Of a stretch of 64,000 nucleotides of DNA, positions 37,301 to 45,655 are shown one piece after another (within the stretch, counting starts at the first letter, position 1; every line of letters begins with the position of its first letter). The notes under the pieces are model-generated. The model saw only the letters and a list, made by a program, of their open reading frames with translations. It was not told where the DNA came from and did not search any database. This DNA is from Sergeia podlipaevii. Taxonomy: Eukaryota; Euglenozoa; Kinetoplastea; Trypanosomatida; Trypanosomatidae. The translations under genes and the position numbers were made by a program. Location of the stretch: NCBI GenBank assembly GCA_030849805.1, contig JASANZ010002245.1:38823-102822 (forward strand), read 5' to 3'.

Positions 37301-39549
37301 GCTTGTAAAAGATAAAGGCATTGCTGAGGCGTCACGTACTGAGAATGCGGTGTGACTTCCTGAGCTGTCGCCGCCAGTGAGAGCGCTTGAGTGGTCGCCA
37401 CGAAGGCACTTCCCATTTGCCCGTCGCACCCAAAGCATTGCCTCAGAGAGTCCGCGAGACACGTGAGCTGCCGCTGATACAGTCGCACCTGCTTCAGTTG
37501 CTTTCCAGTAGGCAGACGCACTGACAAGGACACGTGAACTTCTGTCGCATCTGCCACCAGCATCGGTGGCGCTGGGGTAACACTACAAGTAGGCATAGAA
37601 AGCTGACAAGCTACCTTCGCGTAGTCATCTGGCGTTCGACAAGATCGAAGCACTTCCCGCGGTAGCGCTTCCTCAGCACTCAGTCCCGCTTGCTGCAACT
37701 TCTGTCGACGAGCGTAGACCTGCATTTGCTCTACAAGCTGTCCATCATCGACCTCGACACGCAGCAACGTGCCGGTTGGCCCCAGAAGCACAACTGTGCC
37801 TCCCTTTGTCTCGCGAAAGCTTTGCGTGGCTGCCGAGGATGCCACTGCTGTATCCGCCACCCGAAGCAGCGTGCAACCCTCCGGGACGTGACACGCAGCC
37901 ACTCTCTGCGCCAGTCGCAGTGCGTATACCTGCACAGCTCGGCGTAGAGGTTCATACACAACAAGCAACGTTGCTCTACGGTCACCAAGATTGGTCTGCC
38001 ACCATTGAAATTGGGCCGCACGGCAGCCTTTAATGACGTGGCACACCGTGCCGGTTGACAACTCGCACACGTAGAGGCGACCGGCTGCCTCAGCGTAGAG
38101 AGCAGCCCATTGATTGGATGGATCCACCAAAACTCGACTAAAGGCACTGTCACGCTCAAGGAAAGCTGTCGTTGACTTTTGTGGTTTCTTCGGCAAGTGA
38201 TGAGACGAGCCCTGTGCATTTTCCAGAGTCTTCACACCATCTCCGCCGTCTCTACCACCACCACTGCCACGCGCGCTGAACCACAAGTTACGCGCCATTC
38301 CCTTCACGAGCGAGGTCACTGCGCGTACCGCGCTAGTTGCACTAAACTGGTTTGCGCAAGTGCTTTCAAGAGCATAGAAGGCGTAAGCGGGGTTACTGCC
38401 ACATACTAGAATAGACTCCGTGGCGCGCGGGCCTTGCTGTAAGAGAAGGCTCACTTGGCGAGGATTCACCGGGGAATAAAGCACTGCCGCGTCACGAATA
38501 CCACGTGGCGCTACGTTCTTGTTTCTGTCCTCAGAAATGGTCGCTCTACGCTCCAGCTCCGAGTACTGCCCTGGTGGAGGAAGGGTGAAGACGAATTCAA
38601 CCATAGACGCAAAATGAGAGGCCGGCCCAACAACTGGAAAGGGGGCACTCACGCCGTTACTCGTAGAGGACGACGATGGCGGCCACTCAATCACAAACAA
38701 AGGTCGCTTGCCATCTAAGTGGTCAGCGGATGTCTTGATCAGCACGTCCAACACGTTTCGTCCCAGTCGCACGACTTTCCCACCGCTGTGCACCACGTAG
38801 ACGGTTGCCCCTTCGCTTGACGCACTAGAAGCGTTTGCTGCTTCACCGTCTCCGACAAGCCGCACATGGACCGGTAGAGAAGGGTTCCAGTGTAAAGCCG
38901 CGGTTTTTGGAGATGACTGCACTGCAAAACGTGTCACTGCTTCATTGATCTTCGTTGGTGACTCAGCCTCACCTGAAAACTGACTTTCTGCTCCTCGCCG
39001 CCACGAAGCTTCTGCATCGGCACTGCTACCGCTGACACGACTGTGGCTAAAATCATGATGATACTGAAACTGAGCTATGGCTAAGATGGTTGCACTGAGA
39101 GCGTTGCACAGCAGCACAGTGCCATTGCTCGTTCCTATGAACAAGTGTACGTGGAAAGGAAATGGCTGCCCCGCGACAGCATTGTGATGCTGCCGATCAA
39201 CCAGAAGTTCTATTGTGGTGATGTAACCTTCGTCCTCCTCGAGAACTTGAATAACACGTGGGATGCGAAAAGCTGCATAAAGAGCTTTGTACACGGGCAG
39301 GACGTATGAAGTACTAGGAGTGGTAGAACTGCTCTGACAAGACTGTTGATGCGGAGAGGTCAGGGATGCCTGAGAAATCTCCAAGAGGCACTGATTCTTA
39401 ATACGATTTACAGTAGCAAGCAGAAACACTTCAGGCAATATCTCAGCTGCCGTGAAAAAGTGTGGAGACGAGGTCTTTGATTCAGATCTGTCGGATGGCG
39501 CTGCAACCTTGCTCACACGGCCAATATCACGCAACCACAAAGTTGCCAT
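34384..39549 (-). CDS. Rab3GAP regulatory subunit-like protein (RAB3GAP2)
   Basis: This 1721-residue protein starts MATLWLRDIGRVSKV at the ATG at 39549; upstream codons run only to a GTG. Residues of the first third match the beta-propeller-like N-terminal domain of RAB3GAP2. VCGSNPAYAFYALES and a following RNLWFS segment occur, then LVDPSNQWAALYAEAAGRLY and CHVIKGCRAAQFQWWQ, then LLVVYEPLRRAVQVYAL and VAACHVPEGCTLLRV, in the family order. Known: with the catalytic subunit RAB3GAP1 it forms a Rab3 GAP and a Rab18 GEF acting at ER and lipid droplets. The other two thirds are helical with Ser/Ala-rich inserts and are not clearly recognisable. No RAB3GAP1 gene lies in this window. The family call is strong for the N-terminal third; function in this organism is inferred. 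Confidence 0.85.
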   Translation of the reverse strand: MATLWLRDIGRVSKVAAPSDRSESKTSSPHFFTAAEILPEVFLLATVNRIKNQCLLEISQASLTSPHQQSCQSSSTTPSTSYVLPVYKALYAAFRIPRVIQVLEEDEGYITTIELLVDRQHHNAVAGQPFPFHVHLFIGTSNGTVLLCNALSATILAIAQFQYHHDFSHSRVSGSSADAEASWRRGAESQFSGEAESPTKINEAVTRFAVQSSPKTAALHWNPSLPVHVRLVGDGEAANASSASSEGATVYVVHSGGKVVRLGRNVLDVLIKTSADHLDGKRPLFVIEWPPSSSSTSNGVSAPFPVVGPASHFASMVEFVFTLPPPGQYSELERRATISEDRNKNVAPRGIRDAAVLYSPVNPRQVSLLLQQGPRATESILVCGSNPAYAFYALESTCANQFSATSAVRAVTSLVKGMARNLWFSARGSGGGRDGGDGVKTLENAQGSSHHLPKKPQKSTTAFLERDSAFSRVLVDPSNQWAALYAEAAGRLYVCELSTGTVCHVIKGCRAAQFQWWQTNLGDRRATLLVVYEPLRRAVQVYALRLAQRVAACHVPEGCTLLRVADTAVASSAATQSFRETKGGTVVLLGPTGTLLRVEVDDGQLVEQMQVYARRQKLQQAGLSAEEALPREVLRSCRTPDDYAKVACQLSMPTCSVTPAPPMLVADATEVHVSLSVRLPTGKQLKQVRLYQRQLTCLADSLRQCFGCDGQMGSAFVATTQALSLAATAQEVTPHSQYVTPQQCLYLLQAKARAVEGYLQLLTCKTPTLAELTRMWTTPQTSRLWQMPVMCVGSGGATRHYWGTAVAAAMKRLGPHSSEAGTIKRLLAEWEGMKYVHNACYERGCADIPTFLSWFTCTGKSLCLGISSTIDGEGADSHAVRCFVDSVVYGEDVYAQLADLAFGGGRGLSAFTQQMQAAATLGLHSVDMAAITLTWVARVGLSTDAAVVSGSLGVLCLVLQAITDEAFLAGLERVLLPLFIPCASDRSSELAAQQLRTAAMSLILCSAARHSEKPIATKHAPRLLLCERRLLQLWRLCPSAEKEIAVITTAMTATYQSTSGGIVGVRLGCLLPISVVASASIGGTADDAAGTTLGEFLTTHGAGPQLTRSLVSRLLGLDLSVPPRGEEANTAGAAESMMALGKVLSSTNAVKHSEGVFGESRSGVAVAPWIKAEAWDRGLFEAEVLVPLASQFTAFSASNAGPVKPDAGRQWQLFNNSCAIVSSLGALQALIVPLCDVSFPFWEQNKAPDGGFLPLSLLTESTDVPEIASSVSEFSFSGSRTTRNFLYSVLALAERCAVMLEGTPGASTSSDDRARTLLTQAIATCLVADDAAAFACVPNSIRGLLKRLLQSLARCSATSLHRVREVASLAGLLIFCMESPACRIDGELLGPISALVISWTRLYGATSRTMQLLPPDSFTAPCATTPLRTPIVYDYGEGDVWRRGQKMYAAATVVRQFLSKCVLASSVVLEENACVVDDSVFARLTSSETTAVLERLLHVLGLDTCPLSAAAVVLDYAVKHLCRTEQLRGVLTAGVPRELVAAIALVNLRVLLNLAMEYMSSRKRKAEARGDERKVEQWTQRLDGTNALLSAEGHHWLREFAPTYIPRLAEEDTEYVKQEERAMQSSHKGTMSAGVSDVGHVSAVDLVINGCWMLREEYATMQKLMQVKLRLPTGDPMRRDFCELFFVLAQLACEGSAAMPVAMRRVVAELPALADALKCFL

Positions 39550-40283
39550 GCGGGGAACACTATAAATATATATTCCTTCCCTCTTGTGAAGCACTCCACA
39601 GTACTGATGATAATGTTGTTTCCCTCCCCCCCTTCTACGTATAGCCGCAAAATGATTGCAATAATGATTAAAAATAAATAAATAAAAAATGTACTATACA
39701 GCGCCTTGATAAAACACGTCTATCCGGACAGATGCGCCTTCAGAGAAGCAAGTGTGTGTATGTGTGCAAGAGGGAGGAATTTATGTTTCTGTCTCTAACC
39801 CTCGTGTTCTTCCTCCTTTCTCAACTTTTCACGTAATTGTTATGGTTGTACCTTCAAAGAAAAAAAAAAAGAGAGAAGACACCAAAAGATGAACAACCTA
39901 TGAATAGTAGCGCAGAAAATGAAGATGTAACTATACTTAGATACATTTAAGAGAAAAGACACCTCATTGTTGTAGCCGTCGTCATTCACCTCCGCTGTCC
40001 CTTTGCAGAGGTACAGGCTACCTTTATTCTCAGAACTAAACACATATAGTTTTATTTATCAGAACAAACACAACGCAAAAGGGAAAAAAAATATGTAGTA
40101 TTAGACCGGTAAAAGTTTGTAGATATAATAAGAAGAACATACTATTCATTCAACTACTAAAAAAACAAGAGGAAGTCATATTTATAAATAATACCCTGTT
40201 TCAGGTATCAAAGGACACAAGCTATGTATTTGCTCTTTCAAGAAAAAAAAAAGATATAGAAAGAAAAGTCTACCTTCCTTCAC
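39550..40283. other. Intergenic spacer
   Basis: The spacer is AT-rich, with a TA run just upstream of the Rab3GAP2-like ATG and a C-run near 39625-39632. A 67-codon minus-strand frame at 39840-40043 starts with GTG and is not supported. No gene is called. Confidence 0.6.
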
Positions 40284-40814
40284 CTACTTCTTGTCACTCT
40301 TGTTGATCGGTTCGGCTTTGCCAGCAAAGGCCTTCCATTCCTTGTCCCGACCAGCTGCGGCACCAGCAGTCGGAGGGCCAGCAGCTGCGGCTTCAGTCGG
40401 GTTCTCCCACAAAACAATCGAGTTCAAGATGACATTGTTCGGGACGTGGATGACGTAGTTCTTATCATTGAGCAGATAAATGTAGCGCGTATCCCAGTTA
40501 ATCACCGTACCAGACACCGCAGCAGTGCCTGTTCCAAGAGTGATTTTCGATCCATGACAGAGCGACGGCTGCCCGGCAAGAGCAACGCCAGCAACAAAAT
40601 TGGACCCAAAGTCTTTGCACGCAAAGCCAATAGTCGCTCCAGTCACACCAGCCGCCGCGATAAGCGGAGAAGTATCCACGCCAATCGTACCCAGTATGGA
40701 AAACACAATGGCGCCCTGCAGAACCACTGAGGTTACCTGGCTAGCGATAGCACACTGCGCCGGATCCTTGATCATGCCGGTGGTACTATACAGTTTCTGA
40801 AAAAAGCGCTTCAT
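40284..40814 (-). CDS. Short MscS-type mechanosensitive channel
   Basis: This 176-residue protein starts MKRFFQKLYSTTG at the ATG at 40814; earlier in-frame codons are spacer-like. A hydrophobic helix (VVLQGAIVFSILGTIGV) is followed by the pore-lining TM3 pattern of MscS, rich in Ala and Gly (LIAAAGVTGATIGFACKDFG and SNFVAGVALA). The beta domain comes next (GTGTAAVSGTVINWDTRYIYL, then VIHVPNNVILNSIV, the family's PN motif), and an Ala/Lys tail. MscS channels gate on membrane tension. Trypanosoma cruzi has a described MscS channel linked to osmoregulation. Bacterial MscS is about 286 residues with three helices and a C-terminal vestibule; here the first helix or two and the vestibule end are reduced or missing. 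The identification is strong. Confidence 0.9.
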   Translation of the reverse strand: MKRFFQKLYSTTGMIKDPAQCAIASQVTSVVLQGAIVFSILGTIGVDTSPLIAAAGVTGATIGFACKDFGSNFVAGVALAGQPSLCHGSKITLGTGTAAVSGTVINWDTRYIYLLNDKNYVIHVPNNVILNSIVLWENPTEAAAAGPPTAGAAAGRDKEWKAFAGKAEPINKSDKK

Positions 40815-41451
40815 ACCGTGTTTTATTGAGAACAAAAACACACACACTCAAAGATAAAGGAAGATGTGAATCGCTAACATTTTGTTGAAGGCAAGAAGTA
40901 GAAGAAGTAGAAAAAAAAGGGGTTATACATTATCAAAAGAATAAGGGGAAGAGAAAAGAGCAAAAGAAAAAGAAGAAGGAAGGGGTCTATCACCTCTTTA
41001 TCTGTAGAGAAGCACAACTCTATAAAATATGGCACAATATTAATCATCATCAGCCTACAACGTGGTCTACTATGTATAACCACAGCAAGTCACAATTATA
41101 AGGAAGAGAATGGCAGCATATTCGTGCTACTGCAGCAGTTATTACCCTGCAGGTGTGTTTTTTAAACTCATTATTTGTGTATATTTCACCGTATCATTCT
41201 GTTCTCACTAAACATATATTTGACTTTAAGTAATTCCAAATATATTCGAGTGCTTTCATGCATTAAGTATTATGTTTTTATAAAAAAAATTCTTTCCTTC
41301 TCTCAAGCACAGAACATGAGTTGAAGACCTCTCCTTCTCCTCTTTGCTTTTCACACTTCTCACGCAGAGATGAGAAAAGTAAGCAGTCAACCCTGCGCGT
41401 GCAATTACTGGCTCAACGAAAAGAAGACAACAAGATAAAAAAGGATACTGA
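40815..41451. other. Intergenic spacer
   Basis: This is AT-rich spacer with A-runs. I see no gene or RNA. Confidence 0.6.
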
Positions 41452-41595
41452 CTACAGACCAGTGCTAGCGGCGCCAGCAGGCTTGGAGGTCTGCTTGTTC
41501 ACAATAGCGGACTTGGTCTTGCCGTAGTCGTCACGGCGACGGCCGCTGGACCTAAGGAACTGCTGGTACTGCATGGAGTTGGTATCGTAGATCAT
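41452..41595 (-). CDS. 47-residue micro-protein, copy 1 of a tandem pair
   Basis: This small protein begins MIYDTNSMQYQQFLRSSGRR and ends SKPAGAASTGL. It is polar, with a basic centre (RSSGRRRDDYGK) and no membrane helix or cysteine. A near-identical gene lies at 42145-42288: 43 of 47 residues match and differences are confined to positions 27-33. Codons are strongly C/G-ending (TAC, AAC, CAG, AAG, TCC), as in highly expressed trypanosomatid genes, against AT-rich flanks that are not conserved between copies. The frame is open upstream, but the T-run with CTACAG about 45 nt before the ATG marks the acceptor, so the short form is right. Function and family are unknown to me. Conservation of the pair is the main evidence for coding. 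Confidence 0.82.
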   Translation of the reverse strand: MIYDTNSMQYQQFLRSSGRRRDDYGKTKSAIVNKQTSKPAGAASTGL

Positions 41596-42144
41596 GGTGA
41601 TAACTGCTGTCGTGTAATGCTTGAGTAGAAATGCTTGAAGAGCTGTAGTTAAGAAGACAAAAAAAAAAAAAGTAAGTTGAGAGAAAGCGAAAAAGGACAA
41701 GTTATTCATGAAAAATGCAAAAGAAAAACCGACAGACTTAGAATAAAGATTTAGATCCCGCCAAACATGGACACTGCTAAATTGTAAACGATGCCTGGCA
41801 AAGCATCCAATATCATCAGATCATACATCTTATTTTTTTCTTTTTCTGATGTCATGAAGATGCCGTGCATTTACTTTCCTTTTATTTGTCTGGGCTTTGT
41901 ATCGTGGGTAAATGCACACTCAATCACGGATATTTGTTCATTATATAGCATATGCGGTGGAGTGCTTTGACAGCAGTTTTTAGAGCTTGTTGACTTACCC
42001 ATGTGCAGGAACATATTTGGCAGAGAGTGTAGATCACTGTGTCGCTCCAATCACATCAAAAATATGGATAATATATATGTGTATGTGTAGATATAAACTT
42101 GTACTTTTCTCTCCTCACTCAAGGTAACTTCCTTACGTACTCGA
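41596..42144. other. Spacer between the twin micro-protein genes
   Basis: The spacer is AT-rich and unlike the flank beyond copy 2. It contains the acceptor of copy 1 (T-run at about 41660-41671). No further gene is seen. Confidence 0.6.
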
Positions 42145-42288
42145 TTACAGACCAGTGCTAGCGGCGCCAGCAGGCTTGGAGGTCTGCTTGCTCACAATGG
42201 AGGTCTTCACCTTACCGTAGTCGTCACGGCGACGGCCGCTGGACCTAAGGAACTGCTGGTACTGCATGGAGTTGGTATCGTAGATCAT
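42145..42288 (-). CDS. 47-residue micro-protein, copy 2 of a tandem pair
   Basis: This gene has the same length as copy 1 and the same first 26 residues (MIYDTNSMQYQQFLRSSGRR and on). It differs only at positions 27 (T to V), 29 (S to T), 30 (A to S) and 33 (N to S). Stop codons differ (TAA here, TAG in copy 1) and the GGC codon at position 25 is GGT, while the first 24 codons are identical at DNA level. The context CGCCACC before the ATG suits strong initiation. A stretch with T-run and TTTCTTTGCTTTAAG upstream can provide the acceptor. Function is unknown; recent tandem duplication or gene conversion is likely. Confidence 0.82.
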   Translation of the reverse strand: MIYDTNSMQYQQFLRSSGRRRDDYGKVKTSIVSKQTSKPAGAASTGL

Positions 42289-42717
42289 GGTGGCGCTGAG
42301 GTTGATAGTTTTCCTTAAAGCAAAGAAACGAAAATCTAATGATATATAGAAAAAAAAACGTGCAAGTTTTAAAAGGAGAGAGAAAGTGTGTGAGCGAAAG
42401 ATATATATATATAAAAGTGCTTACATTCATTGGCAAGCCGTAAAAAAAAATATCCTCACGATATGTGCATGCGTTACAAAGGCGTCATTGTATCTATTTC
42501 TTAATTTATCTTTATTGCACTACTCTATACTTACAGAAAAAAAAAATATTAATCTTTTTTATAGCAATAATTAAACGAGTGCCACTTGGAAAAGCGAAGA
42601 AAGCAATAATTAGCATCTGGCGCATTTCATGCCGTCTCTCCCCAAAATAGCTGTACAAGAAAAAAAAAACTGAAAACTTAACTTACCGTTCTATGCTGTA
42701 GGTTTTTGCTTTTGTCT
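42289..42717. other. Intergenic spacer
   Basis: The spacer is AT-rich, with a TA run near 42402-42414 and A-runs. No gene is supported. Confidence 0.6.
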
Positions 42718-44112
42718 TCACGCATCCGTCTTGGCAACCTTTTCAGGTGCCTCCCCATCAGCCTTCTCCCCTTCCTCACCTTCTCTGCTTCTCTCACGTT
42801 TCATTTTCAGTGCATCATTTTGGGCGTCAGCGCTGATAGAAGCAAGCGCAGCAAAGCGTGGCCGTGGGGATGGGTTGCGTTCCACTTTGATGGCGGTCAG
42901 GAGATATCCACCTCCAGTGCTCATGTTCACCGTGGGGTGCGTGCGCTGCGGAAGCACCTGCTGGTGACGGTACCATGTCTCGGAGATGCGAATGTTGACG
43001 CAATCGTTGCGGAGCTTGAGAAACAGCGCTGTGAGGTCTTCAAGAAAAGGACTGTACACGACAATGTGCCCACCGTACGCAACAAACGGAAACAGATCAA
43101 CCAGAGCCTTGCTAGGGTTTTCGTCATCTGCAATAATCAGCGAGTCAGTCGGCTCCTTAAGCAGCATTTCACGCGCTTCAAGGCCCTTGATCCACTGGGA
43201 GACACCCGCTCCGCGGTTAGGATCGTTTCTGTAGCTATTGCTGTTGCTGCTCCCGGTTGTGGTAGTGGTGTTCGCGCCGCCCTCCGCTGTCTCGTCAGTC
43301 GCAAGATCCTCCTTCCCTTCCAGGAAGCCTGGATTGCGCGGGATGGCCTTCCAGCGCTCCTTAATGGTGCCTTCCTGCATCAGTCGAGCAGCAATGAACG
43401 TATTCGGCTGCGCGGCCTTGTCGAGGACCTGAAAAACGCATCCATCTTCGCCGAGGCGAGTGAGCAGGTAGGCCTCCAGGGCTCCGTTTGTGCGGTCATA
43501 CGCAAGCACCCGACTACCGCTGTGGACGTCGCTGTGATGAAGGATAGCGGCAATGGTGTCCGCGCGAAGACGCACGCACCGTGCCTCCTCGGGAGGAGTG
43601 TCTGAAGGGTTAATAGTCGGTAGGTGCACTTCCGCTATGCTGTCTGGGGTGGGCATCTCAATCTTAAAGAGAATGCCGTACTTCTTCTGTTTCTTGCGCA
43701 AGTACTTCTCCTGAGAAAAACCTGTCTTGTTCTGAAAAGTGGTGCTCTTCTCCACCAGCGTCGAGAGAAGGTGATCCAGGCCCTTCTCTGCTCTAATCGC
43801 TGCCACCTCCTCGTTGGTGAGGTGCTGGCTCCTATTGTCATCGCGGAGGTTGCGATTGTCCTTGTCCTCTTCTGCTGTCTGAAGCTCGGATAGGTCCAGG
43901 TCAGGATACATGTCCGTCGCAACAAAGGCCTTGCTACGAGTATCAATCGAAACGACTTCGCCAAAGCGCATGCCTATGAGGGAGCCGATGTCGACCACGC
44001 CGCTGCGGCCGAGACGGAGCTTCATGTTACGCCTCACCTCCGCAAGGCGTCTAGACCCACCGCCAATTATGATGACCGAGTCACCCTCCTTGACTAGTGA
44101 AACAGACGACAT
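42718..44112 (-). CDS. TRM6: tRNA m1A58 methyltransferase non-catalytic subunit TRM6
   Basis: This 464-residue protein of the TRM6/GCD10 family is the tRNA-binding partner of the catalytic TRM61. The complex makes m1A58 in tRNA, which stabilises initiator tRNA-Met. Family marks: the N-terminal beta domain (VKEGDSVIII, and later FGEVVSIDTRSKAFV), the signature NKTGFSQEKYLRKKQKKY near residue 130, and the degenerate Rossmann half with RADTIAAILHHSDVHSGSRVL and later PFVAYGGHIVVYSPFLEDL. No S-adenosylmethionine motif is intact, as expected for the non-catalytic subunit. A Gly/Asn/Thr-rich insert lies near residue 290 and a charged Glu/Lys tail closes the protein. The start is the ATG at 44112. 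TRM61 is not in this window. Confidence 0.93.
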   Translation of the reverse strand: MSSVSLVKEGDSVIIIGGGSRRLAEVRRNMKLRLGRSGVVDIGSLIGMRFGEVVSIDTRSKAFVATDMYPDLDLSELQTAEEDKDNRNLRDDNRSQHLTNEEVAAIRAEKGLDHLLSTLVEKSTTFQNKTGFSQEKYLRKKQKKYGILFKIEMPTPDSIAEVHLPTINPSDTPPEEARCVRLRADTIAAILHHSDVHSGSRVLAYDRTNGALEAYLLTRLGEDGCVFQVLDKAAQPNTFIAARLMQEGTIKERWKAIPRNPGFLEGKEDLATDETAEGGANTTTTTGSSNSNSYRNDPNRGAGVSQWIKGLEAREMLLKEPTDSLIIADDENPSKALVDLFPFVAYGGHIVVYSPFLEDLTALFLKLRNDCVNIRISETWYRHQQVLPQRTHPTVNMSTGGGYLLTAIKVERNPSPRPRFAALASISADAQNDALKMKRERSREGEEGEKADGEAPEKVAKTDA

Positions 44113-44575
44113 GATAGAGTGCTCCTTTCTAAATCTTTTTTTTTCTTATTTGTTGAAAGAATGATTACTTCTTCCTAGCACAGATTTATCCAATAGATCA
44201 GGCAATATAGGGTTCGCACGCACACACAAGTACCAAGGCGAAAAAAAAAGAGCGTGTTTCTGATTCTATTAAATAACAATAAAAAAAATAAAAAAATAAT
44301 GAGAGAAGAAACAATCAGAATATCAGAAAGGAACGCTCTTTTTGTTCCATAGGGACCTTTGTAAAAAAAAAAAAAAAAGAAACTGGGCCTTGTAAAATCG
44401 CATTTTTTCCATTTCCCTTTGCTCTTGTTGTTTAACACTGCAAAACGCGTATACTTCCCTAAGGGAAAAAATGCAGCAAGTACACTGAAAAGAATTGAAA
44501 ATATCTATACATAATTCGTCCCTGTGTACGAGCTGCAGATGCTGACAAAAAAAAAAAAAGAAAGTTGTCCTTTCA
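44113..44575. other. Intergenic spacer
   Basis: The spacer is AT-rich, with A-runs up to about 16 bases near 44363-44378. No gene is supported. Confidence 0.6.
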
Positions 44576-45283
44576 CTACGACGCCGCAGCGTTACACTCC
44601 TCGCGTGCTGCCGCCAACAGCGACTTGAGCTTCTGCTCCGCAGTAACATCGTTCAGGGCGTCCTTCGTCTCCTTTTCCATCGCACCTGCAACCTCCTGTG
44701 CATCCACCACCGCAGCTCCAGTTTCGCGACCCGCCTTCGAATCCGGAAGCTTACGAAATAGTTTTCCATCCACCCAGCGCACTTTAGAAAGCAGCTCCAC
44801 GCATGTGCGCACATACGCATCTACGTTCGAGCAGATGGGATTGTCCAAAACAAGGGGCACGGGATCGCCATCCAGCGTGATCTCCCGTCTCAAGTAAAGG
44901 TCATCTAGCTGAGGCAGTTTTGAAAGTAGGGCAATCGACTGGCTGTCCTTGAGCTGATTGCCTTCAAGGTACAGACTCTGCAGCGAGGTGCAGCCTGAAA
45001 GCGCTGAGACTTGTGTAAGACAATTCTCCGCCACATTCAGTACAGTGAGAGTACCTGCGATAAAGTGAATCCCCTCCAATGATTGAAGTTGATTTCGGCT
45101 AAGGTCCACCACAGACAGCGCGCTGCAGAACTGAAAAGCACTTCCGAGCGACTTGAGACCTCTGCTTCCTAACTTTGCCTCATACACAAGCTCAATATCA
45201 TACTGGCGTGACGCAACTAGGATGGCATCCTCAGTAAGCTCCTCGTCCCCAGTAGCCGAACCGGTTTTTCTTAACGTCGTCAT
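44576..45283 (-). CDS. Leucine-rich-repeat protein (SDS22/LRRC-like)
   Basis: This 235-residue protein has four to five leucine-rich repeats between about residues 40 and 135: SALSVVDLSRNQLQSL, TLTVLNVAENCLTQV and SLQSLYLEGNQLKD, with 21-24 residue spacing, typical of the SDS22-like class. An LRR-cap-like segment follows (DNPICSNVDAYVRTCVELL, then KVRWVDGKLF). A charged helical tail with many Lys, Glu and Ala ends the protein. Such proteins act as adaptors, for example on phosphatase 1, in U2 snRNP (U2A') or in axonemes, and nothing here decides between these. The start is the ATG at 45283. Confidence 0.85.
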   Translation of the reverse strand: MTTLRKTGSATGDEELTEDAILVASRQYDIELVYEAKLGSRGLKSLGSAFQFCSALSVVDLSRNQLQSLEGIHFIAGTLTVLNVAENCLTQVSALSGCTSLQSLYLEGNQLKDSQSIALLSKLPQLDDLYLRREITLDGDPVPLVLDNPICSNVDAYVRTCVELLSKVRWVDGKLFRKLPDSKAGRETGAAVVDAQEVAGAMEKETKDALNDVTAEQKLKSLLAAAREECNAAAS

Positions 45284-45655
45284 AGTGTGTTCAGCAATCT
45301 ATAAATAAAAATATGTCCAAAAGGAAAAAAGAAAACGAATGACGAAAGTAGAAGGAGAAGAAGAAGCACAACTCGTGAAATCATTTACTGGCAAAATAAA
45401 TAATAATAATAAACAAAAAAAGACCTCCATAATGACAAAAAAAAGGTAAACTGAGAAGCCCATCAACATAGCAATCTCGCATATGCCGCTTCATAACTCT
45501 GTCCATCCTCAACATTTTATCGCACACACAAATACAAAAAAAAAATGCTTTTAGTTCTTGTTGTTGAGTGTTAATTCTGTGAATACGACCCTTTTCTGTG
45601 CGTAATGGTCACGCATTCCCTGCTACATTTCTCTTGAAAACAAATGGAGGGGATG
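45284..45655. other. Intergenic spacer
   Basis: This is AT-rich spacer with A-runs. No gene is supported. Confidence 0.6.

Noticed and set aside
39840..40043. 67-codon minus-strand frame between the Rab3GAP2-like and MscS genes
   Set aside because: It starts with GTG and has no ATG, and its second half is a translation of AT-rich spacer.
42706..43605. 299-codon plus-strand frame over TRM6
   Set aside because: It is antisense to a clearly identified TRM6 gene and has no recognisable product.
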